From CAXTPV01 sp965276715 (GTDB taxonomy: Bacteria; Pseudomonadota; Alphaproteobacteria; Acetobacterales; Acetobacteraceae): a stretch of 64,000 bases of DNA. Below are positions 17,809 through 25,408 of this stretch, piece by piece. A program made the position numbers and the translations under genes. The notes under the pieces are model-generated. The model ran no database searches. It worked only from the letters and a program-made list of their open reading frames with translations, and was not told the origin of the DNA. The DNA lies in the NCBI GenBank assembly GCA_965276715.1, contig OZ255622.1:868001-932000 (forward strand), given 5' to 3'. How positions within the stretch are numbered: position 1 is the stretch's first letter; the number at the start of each line of letters is the position of its first letter.

Positions 17809-19013
17809 TGTTCCGAACCGGAAGTTCGTAATTTTCTGATTGTACTTTTGCATTGGCGGTGTGATGATCTTCCTGGGGCTCTGGGAGGATCATCGGATGG
17901 CTGGTCGCCGTGCGGTTCAGATCATGTTGAGCGAGGCAGAGCGCGCTGAGCTGACCTCGCTATCGACACGCCGCAAAACGGCGCAGGCGTTGGCGTTGCG
18001 GGCGCGCATCGTGCTGGAGTGCACGGACGGCACGCAGAACAAGGACGTGGCCACCACCCTTGGGATTGATGACGCCACGGTGGCGAAGTGGCGACTGCGT
18101 TTTGCCGAGCACCGGATAGATGGGCTCCGTGACGAGCCACGCTCGGGTGCGCCGCGTACTGTCGACGACGCCCGTGTCGAAGCAGTGATCGTGCGCACGC
18201 TTGAAAGCCTGCCTGCGAACGCAACCCACTGGAGTTCGCGCGGTATGTCGCGTGCCTCTGGCGTGTCTGTCTCGACGGTGCAGCGGATCTGGCGCGCTTT
18301 CGGCCTGCAGCCGCACCGACTGGAGACCTTCAAGCTGTCGACTGATCCAGACTTCGTGGCCAAAGTGCGTGACGTCGTCGGCCTCTACGTCTCGCCGCCA
18401 GCGCATGCCATCGTGCTATGCGTCGACGAGAAGTCGCAAATCCAGGCGCTGGATCGCAGCCAGCCGATGCTGCCGCTGCGGCCTGGGCAGACTGCACGCC
18501 GGACCCACGACTACAAGCGCCACGGCACGACGTCCTTGTTCGCAGCCCTCGACATCGCCACCGGCCATGTCATTGGACGCTGCTACCCACGTCACCGTGC
18601 CACCGAGTTCCGCCGCTTTCTCGACCAGATCGAGGCCAACGTGCCAGACGATCTCGACGTCCACCTCGTCATCGACAACTACGCTACACACAAGGCGCCG
18701 ATCGTCCGGAACTGGCTGATCAAGCGACCGCGCTGGCATATCCACCTGACACCGACCAGCTCGTCATGGCTCAACCAAGTGGAGCGCTTCTTCGCACTCC
18801 TCACCGAGCGTCAGATCAGGCGTGGTGCCCATCAAAGCGTCGCTGCCCTGCAATGCGCCATCAATGCTTTCATCGACCAGCACAACACCAACCCTAAACC
18901 GTTCCGCTGGACCAAATCAGCCGACGACATCCTCGCCAGCATCGAGCGATTCTGCGTCAGAAACTCTCCCACCACCCTCGCTGAATAACAATACGAACTT
19001 CCGGTTCAGGACA
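17809..19013 (+). mobile_element. Complete IS630-family insertion sequence with CTAG flanks
   Basis: 1205-base element. The left inverted repeat 17809-17830 begins TGTTCCGAACCGG. The right one, 18992-19013, read inverted, begins TGTCCTGAACCGG. They match at 20 of 22 positions. CTAG is present on both sides (17805-17808 and 19014-19017), as expected from IS630-type insertion at TA within CTAG. It contains one intact transposase gene. The near-identical ends and intact gene suggest a fairly recent insertion. Confidence 0.93.
17897..18988 (+). CDS. IS630 family transposase
   Basis: 363-residue DDE transposase. The N-terminal third contains helix-turn-helix segments (NKDVATTLGIDDATVAKWRLRF and SVSTVQRIWRAFG). 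The catalytic acidic residues sit in IVLCVDEKSQIQALDRSQP (D), HLVIDNYATHK (D) and SSWLNQVERFFALLTE (E), as in IS630/Tc1-type enzymes. ATG 17897 is chosen because the family starts near MAGRRAVQI; an upstream in-frame start at 17840 adds only non-homologous sequence. No frameshift is seen, so the element should be active. Confidence 0.96.
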   Translation: MAGRRAVQIMLSEAERAELTSLSTRRKTAQALALRARIVLECTDGTQNKDVATTLGIDDATVAKWRLRFAEHRIDGLRDEPRSGAPRTVDDARVEAVIVRTLESLPANATHWSSRGMSRASGVSVSTVQRIWRAFGLQPHRLETFKLSTDPDFVAKVRDVVGLYVSPPAHAIVLCVDEKSQIQALDRSQPMLPLRPGQTARRTHDYKRHGTTSLFAALDIATGHVIGRCYPRHRATEFRRFLDQIEANVPDDLDVHLVIDNYATHKAPIVRNWLIKRPRWHIHLTPTSSSWLNQVERFFALLTERQIRRGAHQSVAALQCAINAFIDQHNTNPKPFRWTKSADDILASIERFCVRNSPTTLAE

Positions 19014-19426
19014 CTAGCTTGGTATCGGATCCAGACGTGCTGGAATGAGCCACATCGCTACGACGACCCGGCGGTGGCATCAGCGGGGCTTGCAGCATGG
19101 TTCGGAGAGATCATCGGCGCCTTTCCCCCGATGAACGGGCCGCTCAAAGCATCAAACCTGAGTGACTCAAAAGTAACAGATTATTCGATCGGATCGGCGG
19201 TGATCTACGCCGCATTTAGCTGGTCTCAGGCGGCTCAGGCCTATTCTGACGTCGTCCGTCTCGCCGGTGCTCACAGAGTCGGGTTTTTCGAGTTGAGAGG
19301 AGACTCAGAAATCATTTTTCCCACCGTTTAGTTCGGTTATCGACCAATCTTGGGCAAAACTCCTTCGTCCCCTGCTCCTCAGACGACAAGGTTCCTGTTT
19401 TGTCCGTTTATGCGTCTCAGGAGACC

Positions 19427-19459
19427 ATTGCGTTTGTTCTGGCCCTTTTGCAACGCAAT
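19427..19459. repeat. Inverted repeat downstream of the recombinase gene
   Basis: Arms ATTGCGTT (19427-19434) and AACGCAAT (19452-19459) match perfectly over 8 bases with a 17-base spacer. They lie 26 bases beyond the integrase stop. This could be a terminator for the minus-strand genes or part of an attachment site; the sequence does not decide. Confidence 0.4.
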
Positions 19460-19484
19460 TGGCGCATAGCGGTCATGATAAGAG

Positions 19485-20438
19485 CTACATCCTGATCCGC
19501 TCGACCTCATCGAGGCTGATTTCGTCTCGCCTGCGATCGTAGAGCTGTGTCGTCCGCGTGCTCGCGTGGTTCGCCATGGCAGCCGCGTTCTCCAATGTTC
19601 CCCCGTTTTTCAGGTAGGCGGTGATCCCCGTTGCCCGGAAGCTGTGGTTGCCGATCCGTGTCCCGATCGCCGCGGCCAACGCGCGTCGCTGCACCATCGC
19701 GTAGGCGTTGGCCTGGGGCAGGGGCGTCCGGGTGAGCCGGCCGGTGCCTCGCCCAATGGTCCGGAACAGCGGCCCCTTCGGATCATTGGTGATCCCGGTC
19801 CCGTCCAGGTAGGCGTGCAGATACGCCTCGAGCGTGTGATGGCAAGGCATCTCGTGCCGCTTGCCGCCTTTCTCACGCAGCCGGACCCAGAGCCGGCGGT
19901 TCTGCACGAAGACGTCCTCCACACGCATGGCGAGCGCCGCGCCGATCCGCCCGAAGCTGAAGACCATGAGCGCGATCAGCGCGCGGTCGCGCAGCCCGAT
20001 CGGCGTGCTCGTGTCGATGCTGTCGAGCAGCGCGCGGGCCTCGGTCGGGTCCAGCACCGGGGTCTTGCCCCTGCGGACGCTGTGCGAGGGCCCGCGCACC
20101 GAGGCGGCGGGGTTGGTCGGCACGACCTGGCCGGTCACCAGCCAGTCGAACAGGTGACGGATGGCGGCAAGCCGCAGCTTGGCGGTCGGAGCGGCGCGCT
20201 CGCGCGTCTGCTGCTCGACCCAGCTCGCGACGTGCAGCGGTTGCACCGCAGTGATCGACGCGACGCCCTGGTCGGCGCACCAGGCCAGGAAGTCGGCGAT
20301 CGCTCGGCCGTAGGCGCGCCGCGTGTGCGGGTTGCGAATCGTCGAAGCGAAGAATTCCAGGAAGCGAGCCTGTGCCCGATGGTCCGTCGCAACAAGGAGA
20401 GCCGGAAGCGATCGATCCGACAGCGCGATCAGGTTCAT
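19485..20438 (-). CDS. Tyrosine recombinase / phage-type integrase
   Basis: 317-residue site-specific recombinase. The N-terminal SAM-like core-binding domain covers about residues 20-105 (NPHTRRAYGRAIADFLAWC; RLAAIRHLFDWLV). The catalytic domain shows the first Arg at R164 (FSFGRIGAAL), the HxxR box at H265/R268 (HSFRATG), a second His at H291 (ANHAST) and the nucleophile Tyr at Y300 (TQLYDRR). All key residues are present, so it should be active. ATG 20438 overlaps the stop of the upstream DUF6680-like gene by 4 bases, so the two are co-translated. The stand-alone arrangement is typical of island or integron-like integrases. Confidence 0.95.
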   Translation of the reverse strand: MNLIALSDRSLPALLVATDHRAQARFLEFFASTIRNPHTRRAYGRAIADFLAWCADQGVASITAVQPLHVASWVEQQTRERAAPTAKLRLAAIRHLFDWLVTGQVVPTNPAASVRGPSHSVRRGKTPVLDPTEARALLDSIDTSTPIGLRDRALIALMVFSFGRIGAALAMRVEDVFVQNRRLWVRLREKGGKRHEMPCHHTLEAYLHAYLDGTGITNDPKGPLFRTIGRGTGRLTRTPLPQANAYAMVQRRALAAAIGTRIGNHSFRATGITAYLKNGGTLENAAAMANHASTRTTQLYDRRRDEISLDEVERIRM

Positions 20439-21082
20439 GCGCCTGTTGAGCCGTTTGTTGCGCCCTCGCGTGCTCCGGTCGCCACCTTCGGCTCCAGATC
20501 ACCTGAGAGCCAGCGCAGAAACTGTCTCTGCAGCTCCGCTTGTTGGTTGGCGAGGGCTGGGTCGTTCGGAAAGGAACGGACGTCCATGGGAAAACCAGTT
20601 TCGCCCCGGAAGATCCTCGCCAGCCCGCGCCGGATCATATCCTGGTCCGACTCGATGGCTGCATGTCCTTTGGGGGAATAAAGCTCGCGAGAGATTTCGA
20701 CGGAATTGAAATTATACCCGAGAGCTGACGACATCCTCTCCAATATTGCGTTCAGAAGATCGACGCGTTTCTCACCCCAAGCTCGATCATCGATGATCTC
20801 GGTGTAGAGATGGTCAATGTAGGCCTTCCAGGCATTCACCACCTCCAGAAAGCCCTTTTTCCGATCGTAAAATTCTATAGGGACGACATTCAGAGCCTCG
20901 ACATGCACGGGAGAGAGGATCGAACGCCGTGTGGCCATAAGCGCTCGGAAAATGGCGACCCGCCTCTGGTCCCCCGCACGTCGGCGCTCGACCCAGCTTT
21001 GCGCTTGGACCGCCAGGATCGGCCCAAGCAGGGTCGAGGCCACGATCGCGAGATCGCCAACTCGGAACGTCCAATCCACCAC
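20435..21082 (-). CDS. DUF6680-like membrane-anchored protein of unknown function
   Basis: 215-residue protein. One N-terminal hydrophobic segment (VGDLAIVASTLLGPILAVQAQ) leads into a charged soluble part (FRALMATRRSILSPVHVEALNVVPIEF; AWKAYIDHLY). From memory this matches DUF6680, whose role is unknown. It is the first gene of a two-gene unit with the integrase (ATGA overlap). Codon use is mixed, with more A/T than the core genes. It is transcribed divergently from ccdAB. Confidence 0.6.
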   Translation of the reverse strand: MVDWTFRVGDLAIVASTLLGPILAVQAQSWVERRRAGDQRRVAIFRALMATRRSILSPVHVEALNVVPIEFYDRKKGFLEVVNAWKAYIDHLYTEIIDDRAWGEKRVDLLNAILERMSSALGYNFNSVEISRELYSPKGHAAIESDQDMIRRGLARIFRGETGFPMDVRSFPNDPALANQQAELQRQFLRWLSGDLEPKVATGAREGATNGSTGA

Positions 21083-21236
21083 CTTCCTCCAACCATCTAC
21101 ATAAGATAAAGGACATTATCATATATAGGAGGACGGTTGGGAGAGGGTGCTGGACCGATCTCCGAATAAATCGCGGATGCAGCTTGCGGCGGGCGTCCTG
21201 CATGCGCATTGTCAATGCACCGATCCGGAGCTCAAC
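21083..21236. promoter_or_regulatory. AT-rich divergent promoter region between the DUF6680-like gene and ccdA
   Basis: The stretch 21098-21130 is very A/T-rich for this genome (AAGATAAAGG, ATTATCATATATAG). It lies at the head of both the minus-strand DUF6680/integrase unit and the plus-strand ccdAB unit. TATCAT and TATATA resemble -10 boxes. An operator for CcdA-type autoregulation is expected here by analogy, but no clear palindrome was found. Confidence 0.35.
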
Positions 21237-21494
21237 ATGATGCGCGCCGTCCCTTTCGCGGTCGCGGCGGTCACACCGCGACGTCCGACCAACGTGACCC
21301 TCCCAGCCGCCCTGCTCCGTGAGGCACGGGAACTCGGGGTCAATCTGTCGCAAGCCTGTGAGCGTGGCGTTGCCGCCGAGGTCGCGGCGATCCGTCGCCA
21401 GCGCTGGCTCGAGGAGCACCGTGGAGCCATGGATGCCTGGAACGAGCACGTCTCCCGGCACGGCCTGCCGCTCGCCGCCTACCGGCAGTTCTGA
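21237..21494 (+). CDS. ccdA: CcdA-type antitoxin
   Basis: 85-residue antitoxin of the type II CcdAB system, which binds its own promoter and neutralises the gyrase poison CcdB. The N-terminal ribbon-helix-helix part reads RRPTNVTLPAALLREARELG, followed by NLSQACERGVAAEVA. The C-terminal toxin-wrapping region includes WLEEHRGAMDAWNEHVSRHG and ends LAAYRQF, as in other CcdA proteins. ATG 21237 is preferred because GGAG lies 6 bases upstream; the frame is open back to 21147. The TGATG overlap at 21492-21496 couples it to ccdB. Confidence 0.9.
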   Translation: MMRAVPFAVAAVTPRRPTNVTLPAALLREARELGVNLSQACERGVAAEVAAIRRQRWLEEHRGAMDAWNEHVSRHGLPLAAYRQF

Positions 21495-21796
21495 TGGCGC
21501 GTCTCGACGTGCACCCGATGCCCGGCAAGAGCCCGGGCTACGTCATCGACGTCCAGGCTGACCTTTTGTCGCATATCGCGACCCGCGCCGTGGTGCCGCT
21601 GCTCCCGGAAGACGACGCGCCGGCGCCGATCGGCGAGTTGAACCCGGTCATGGCGATCAGGGGCAAGCGGCACGTGATGGTGACGCAGGCGATCGCCGCC
21701 ATTCCGGGACGCGAGCTGAAGCGGGCGGTGGCATCGGCAGCCGAGCATCACGATCGGATCGTGCGAGCACTCGACGTGCTGCTGGTCGGCTTCTGA
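21494..21796 (+). CDS. ccdB: CcdB-type toxin
   Basis: 100-residue gyrase-inhibitor toxin of the CcdB family. Family features are the opening MARLDVHPMPG, the strand YVIDVQADLLSHIATRAVVPLLP, the central LNPVMAIRGKRHVMVTQAIAAIP, and a C-terminal helix ending in a hydrophobic LLVGF, where Gly-Phe/Ile termini contact gyrase in characterised CcdB. It starts within the ccdA stop. The pair probably stabilises this accessory segment against loss. Confidence 0.9.
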   Translation: MARLDVHPMPGKSPGYVIDVQADLLSHIATRAVVPLLPEDDAPAPIGELNPVMAIRGKRHVMVTQAIAAIPGRELKRAVASAAEHHDRIVRALDVLLVGF

Positions 21797-21892
21797 CCGG
21801 TGGAAGGTAGGAGCAAGCATCGACCGGCTCGGTGGGTCAGGGCAGATTTGCCGCCACGACTCGCGTGGTGGCGCGCTCAAGCGGAGCACGGC

Positions 21893-22105
21893 ATGCCTTT
21901 AGACAGCTCAGGGCCTCGAGCCAAGGGGGTGGCGCGGCCGAATCCGGTTTCGCCGACGCACGAAGTTGGACGGCAGCGCATCCTCAAGGGCGACTGCCTG
22001 GCACGGCTGCGCGAGATGCCGGACGGGACCTTCGACCTCATCGTCACATCGCCGCCGTACAACATGGCCCGAACCCAACAGTCGTGTCACAAGCCGCCAC
22101 TTTAA
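21893..22105 (+). pseudogene. Truncated site-specific DNA methyltransferase, 5' fragment
   Basis: The protein reads RQRILKGDCLARLREMPDG then FDLIVTSPPYN. This is the start of an amino-methyltransferase of the N6-adenine/N4-cytosine beta class, with the catalytic TSPPYN motif. It breaks off immediately after that motif into 13 unrelated residues and a stop. The AdoMet-binding and target-recognition parts are gone, and no remainder is found elsewhere in the window. The break near 22070 marks one edge of an insertion or deletion. Confidence 0.8.
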
Positions 22106-22128
22106 TCGGGCGAGGGTAAAACGGGCAC

Positions 22129-22887
22129 TTAGGCGCCTAACAGCCGTGCGTCTGGCATGGGCGGCGCGTAGAGCAGCCCGGAGGTCAACGCCACAGGCTC
22201 CGCACGAGGTGCGAGCTGCTGCCACAGCTGTCGCGTGACCAGGAAAGCCCCGCGCTCCTCGATTGCTCGGGTCGTGAGCACGGCGAGCGGCGGGTAGCCC
22301 TGCTCTGCTTCGTCGGCGCGGCGCGGCGTGGGCACTCGCCAGCAGCCCGAGGCTTCTTCCCCGATAACCCCACCCAAGAAGGGAGCGTGGCCATGCACAT
22401 GGCCGGCGATGTCGGCCAGGACACCGCAGAGATTGACGAGCCAAGGCTGGCTTGCGACCGACCAACTGTTGTCCACCGGCCAAAGCGCAGCCAGCGCCCG
22501 AACTGGCACGCCGAGCGTCAGCCAGTCGGAGGGTTCCTGTGTCTGGATGCCGAATTGAATGTTCACGTCGGATGAGTTCGGGTGGGGCTCGGACAATCGC
22601 GCGCGTTTCTCGCGAATGGGGTGCAGGGCAAAGGGGATCGGCGATGTCGCCACTTCGTTGGTGATTAGTCCGTACGATGCCGGTTGGATATTGCTATCCG
22701 AAGCGAGCCCGTGCCCCTCGGACCGGCCGATGTTGCCCGGCTCTGCCCAGGGGCCTTCCACGCCTGTGCACTTCCAGAATGCCGACAGCGCCGCAGCCAC
22801 CTGCTCATTATGTCCGGCGAACCCGAGCTCCAGTGAGAGGCAGAAGTGCGGTCCCCCGAAGTCTTCGTGCCTGTGTTTGATGGGCAT
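22129..22887 (-). CDS. Hypothetical protein, not recognised
   Basis: About 252 residues with no domain I can name. It has no signal peptide or clear membrane helix. It is rich in Pro, Ala and Trp (VPVRALAALWPVDNSW; ASQPWLVNLCGVLADIAG), suggesting a soluble globular protein. Its ATG at 22887 overlaps the stop of an upstream resolvase fragment in a TGATG arrangement, so translation could be coupled to that remnant. It lies between a truncated methyltransferase and IS debris, so it is probably cargo of a lost mobile element. Confidence 0.5.
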   Translation of the reverse strand: MPIKHRHEDFGGPHFCLSLELGFAGHNEQVAAALSAFWKCTGVEGPWAEPGNIGRSEGHGLASDSNIQPASYGLITNEVATSPIPFALHPIREKRARLSEPHPNSSDVNIQFGIQTQEPSDWLTLGVPVRALAALWPVDNSWSVASQPWLVNLCGVLADIAGHVHGHAPFLGGVIGEEASGCWRVPTPRRADEAEQGYPPLAVLTTRAIEERGAFLVTRQLWQQLAPRAEPVALTSGLLYAPPMPDARLLGA

Positions 22888-22985
22888 CAACGGAGCGCCT
22901 CATAAAGCGCTGTTTTACCCACCTTCAGCCGGATTGCGATCTCCCGCAGGTCGTGTCCCCGGAGGTGGTGTAGGAGCTGACGGGA
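22887..22985 (-). pseudogene. C-terminal fragment of a serine resolvase/invertase
   Basis: Read on the minus strand, the last 30 codons give LLHHLRGHDLREIAIRLKVG followed by KTALYEALR and a TGA stop. This is the helix-turn-helix tail of resolvase/invertase-type serine recombinases. The catalytic N-terminal domain is missing: the sequence upstream runs into IS3-family DNA. Its stop overlaps the start of the hypothetical gene. Confidence 0.65.
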
Positions 22986-22991
22986 AGTAGA

Positions 22992-23469
22992 CCGCCGAAG
23001 CGACCGCCAACGAGTCAGGAGGTGCTGGCACGTCTGGTCAGCGAGCGGGGTGCGCCGAGCTTCCTGCGCTCCGACAACGGACCGGAATTCGTGCCGCGAG
23101 CGTTGCTGTCCTGGATTGCGGCTCAGGGGATCGGGACGGCGCTGATCGATCCGGGCAAGCCTTCAGAATGGGGTTGTCGAGGGTTTCAACGGCAAGTTTC
23201 GTGACGAGTGCCTGAGCCTGGAGTGGTTTCGATCGAGGGCCGAGGCGAAGGTGATGATCGAGAGTTGGCGGCAGCACTTCAATGGCGTGCGGCCGCATTC
23301 GAGCCTGGGCTACTGGACGCCGTCGGCGTTCGCGGCTCAGCTGGCGACCGAGGCGTCCGGTGAACCAATGGGCCTGGCCGCTTCGATATCTGTGGGCCTA
23401 GGCGTCCCGGCCCACTGCTTCACCGCCCAAGCTGGGCAGAACACGCAGGAGGCTGGTCTCTCAAGTTAA
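22992..23469 (+). pseudogene. IS3-family transposase (OrfB) remnant, truncated and frameshifted
   Basis: Only the integrase-core C-terminal half remains. The first part gives APSFLRSDNGPEFVPRALL and IDPGKP. Two bases are missing near 23163, where PWQNG would be expected, and the other frame continues VVEGFNGKFRDECLSLEWF and HFNGVRPHSSLGYWTP to the TAA at 23467-23469. The DNGPEF and the catalytic Glu in VVEGFNGKFRDE identify the IS2/IS3 group. The first acidic residue of the DDE triad is absent, so it cannot be active. Confidence 0.85.
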
Positions 23470-23683
23470 ATCTGGTCCGAAGAAACAGGGCGGGTCACAC
23501 CCGCCAAGGTTGGTTTGGTGCGACCTTCGATATTGGGTCAGGAGCTGCCCCCTGCCGCTCGTCCCGCGATCTTGCATAAAATGAACATTGATGCACGGAT
23601 ACAGGGCTTACGGCTTTCCGCAACAGCGACTGGTGCGGTGACGCAGCCATCGGAATAATTCTTCTGATGAGGACACGACTTCT
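23470..23683. other. Intergenic stretch between the IS3 remnant and the TetR gene
   Basis: 214 bases with no supported gene. It must hold the promoter of the TetR-family gene; the A/T-richer part around 23575-23600 (GCATAAAATGAACATTG) is the likeliest place. It probably also holds the remains of the IS3 right end. Confidence 0.35.
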
Positions 23684-24232
23684 GTGCGCAAGGACGCCGA
23701 ACTGAACCGCCAGAAGCTGATCAACGCGGCAAGCGAGATCATGCGCAACGACGGCGGCGATGTTCCCATGGAGCTGATCGCCGAGCGCGCGAACCTGACC
23801 AGGGGGACGCTCTACCGCAACTTCCCCAACCGTCAGGCCATGTACGAGGCCGTGCTCGAAAACGACCTCAGGACGATGGGGGAGCATCTCACGGGGAAAC
23901 GCACAGCCGACCCGCTCGCCTTCATCCGTCACATGACCGAGCTGATGATGGTCTACGACAAGTTTCTGGTCTCGCTGGCCGCGATGGCGGATTACGATGC
24001 GGAGAAGAACGAGGCCAGGATGGTGCAGTCGATCGAGGTGCCGCTCGCCGCAGCGAAGACAGCCGGACTTCTCCATCCGAGGGTGACAGGTGTCGACATC
24101 CTGACGGCCTGCCGAATGCTCGCATCCCATATCCGATTGGATGGCCGGCGCGATATTGCAGAGGCGTTTCAGCGGAGGCTGGAACTCATGATGCAGGGGC
24201 TCGGCGCCGCATCCTCGAAGCCATCGGCCTGA
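23684..24232 (+). CDS. TetR family transcriptional regulator
   Basis: 182-residue repressor-type protein. The N-terminal TetR helix-turn-helix is RQKLINAASEIMRNDGG, MELIAERANLTRGTLYRNF and PNRQAMYEAVLEN (residues 10-60). The C-terminal ligand domain is helical and not assignable. The start is GTG 23684. It stands at the edge of the DUF3237/NTF2/monooxygenase block, whose genes face it on the minus strand, and may control them, although the LysR gene is the better placed candidate. Confidence 0.88.
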   Translation: MRKDAELNRQKLINAASEIMRNDGGDVPMELIAERANLTRGTLYRNFPNRQAMYEAVLENDLRTMGEHLTGKRTADPLAFIRHMTELMMVYDKFLVSLAAMADYDAEKNEARMVQSIEVPLAAAKTAGLLHPRVTGVDILTACRMLASHIRLDGRRDIAEAFQRRLELMMQGLGAASSKPSA

Positions 24233-24278
24233 TGGGGATTTCAGGCCAAGACATATATGTCCGGTTCCGAAAAGGTTG

Positions 24279-24758
24279 TCAGCCCAGGCGGTAGACGCGG
24301 TGCTCGAAGCCCATCATGTCGGGCCCGGCGGGACGCAGGCGGCCTTCGCCCACGAACACTCCCTGGTTGACCCAGGCGTATCGCGGGTCGCCCGCCTCCA
24401 GCAGCCAGTGCGAGCGTATCGATTGATCGGAAAACTCGGTGGATGCGGATGCGGCGAAAGCCTGAGCCAGCTTCCGGTTGGCCTCCGCCGGCCCGAAATA
24501 GTGGGCGCAGAGGACGGCTCCATCGTCAGTCTCGATCTGGATCCGGACATCCATCCGCATGAACCCGTCGGCGCCGACAAGCATCCAGTCGCTGCCTGAA
24601 CCAAGAAGCTTGCCGTTCAGACGCGCGCCTTCGATCGCGCCGCCCTTCATTTCGTAGTACTGACGATGACCATGGGGGCCTACACCCACCTCGTGAGGAG
24701 AGCCGACGATCGCATGGCAGGTGAACTCATGAACGAGTTTCGCCGTCGGGTCGGACAT
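24279..24758 (-). CDS. DUF3237 family protein
   Basis: 159-residue cytoplasmic protein of the DUF3237 beta-barrel family. The characteristic GGAIEGARLNGKLLGSGSDW is followed by DGFMRMDVRIQIETDDGAVL. The biochemical role of this family is not settled; members are often found beside oxidoreductases for aromatic or polyketide substrates, as here. It lies downstream of the NTF2-like and monooxygenase genes on the same strand, with a 137-base gap, so it may be the last gene of that operon. Confidence 0.8.
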   Translation of the reverse strand: MSDPTAKLVHEFTCHAIVGSPHEVGVGPHGHRQYYEMKGGAIEGARLNGKLLGSGSDWMLVGADGFMRMDVRIQIETDDGAVLCAHYFGPAEANRKLAQAFAASASTEFSDQSIRSHWLLEAGDPRYAWVNQGVFVGEGRLRPAGPDMMGFEHRVYRLG

Positions 24759-24895
24759 GGATGATCTCCTGTTCGACCGCCGATATCGCCGACCGAATCA
24801 ATTGGATGGAACGGAGGCGTTCGCGCGGAAGGATGCTCTTTCATCGAATGGTTTGCGCACGACAAGCTCGAACCAAGCCGATCGTGCTCTGGTCC

Positions 24896-25366
24896 CTATT
24901 TCCCCAGGAGCACCCCGGTGTCTCCGGTGAACCATGCGTTAGTGATGACGAGACGACGCATGCGCCAAAGGTTCGCCTCCTGGACGAGGTCCACCTCGTA
25001 CCAGTTCATCATCTGGCAGCGACGGGAATGGTCGCCCTTCGGCAGATGGGTTGCGTCGACCAGGGCGCGGAGCCTGGCCGCGCGCCCATCGATCCCGGCG
25101 CGTGCGTTGGTGACGACATGCGTCGTCGTCTGCATCTCGGCGGTCGCACGAAGAAAGCGGACGATGGCCTCGCCGCCCGTCAACAGAGGGAAATCCAGGC
25201 CCAGACGCTGGCCGCAGGGAGTGAAGTCGACAACGGCGTCATCGCTGAATGCTGTCGCCAGCAGATCTGCATCGTTGTGATCGATACCCGCACCGAACCG
25301 GAGCAGGGCATCCATCACACCGAGGAGCTCGCCCGACTGGGCAGCGGCTGTCTCATCGAGCATCAT
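24896..25366 (-). CDS. SnoaL/NTF2-like protein
   Basis: 156-residue alpha+beta cone-fold protein. The pattern LLRFGAGIDHNDADLLATAF then DAVVDFTP, with a C-terminal W-R-(I/M)-R-L strand (LWRMRRLVITNAWFTG), is that of SnoaL_4-type proteins. These include polyketide cyclases, dehydratases and small isomerases. It lies 42 bases downstream of the flavin monooxygenase and is probably cotranscribed. A partner step such as cyclisation or dehydration after hydroxylation is plausible but inferred. Confidence 0.8.
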   Translation of the reverse strand: MMLDETAAAQSGELLGVMDALLRFGAGIDHNDADLLATAFSDDAVVDFTPCGQRLGLDFPLLTGGEAIVRFLRATAEMQTTTHVVTNARAGIDGRAARLRALVDATHLPKGDHSRRCQMMNWYEVDLVQEANLWRMRRLVITNAWFTGDTGVLLGK

Positions 25367-25408
25367 GATCTATCCTCCAAGTCATCGAGGCCGGCGTCGC
25401 GCCTTTGG

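Larger units (their letters stand above)
17745..19331 (+). pseudogene. Small conserved hypothetical gene interrupted by an IS630-family element
   Basis: The 5' part (17745-17808) starts at a GTG with a GAGGAGA site 4 bases upstream and encodes (M)SYDLMVFEPTAAPRERDAF. The 3' part (19018-19331) encodes WYRIQTCWNEPHRYDDPAV, then AWFGEIIGAFPPMNGPL and VTDYSIGSAVIYAAFSWSQA. Removing the element together with one copy of the flanking CTAG joins them in frame as DAFLAWYRI and gives a 125-residue protein. I recognise this as a widespread small cytoplasmic hypothetical family of unknown function. The insertion leaves only the first 22 codons and so should inactivate it. Confidence 0.85.

Noticed and set aside
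17897..18988. IS630 transposase and its neighbours as a composite transposon
   Set aside because: Only one copy of the element is present, and its flanks are the two halves of the same gene.
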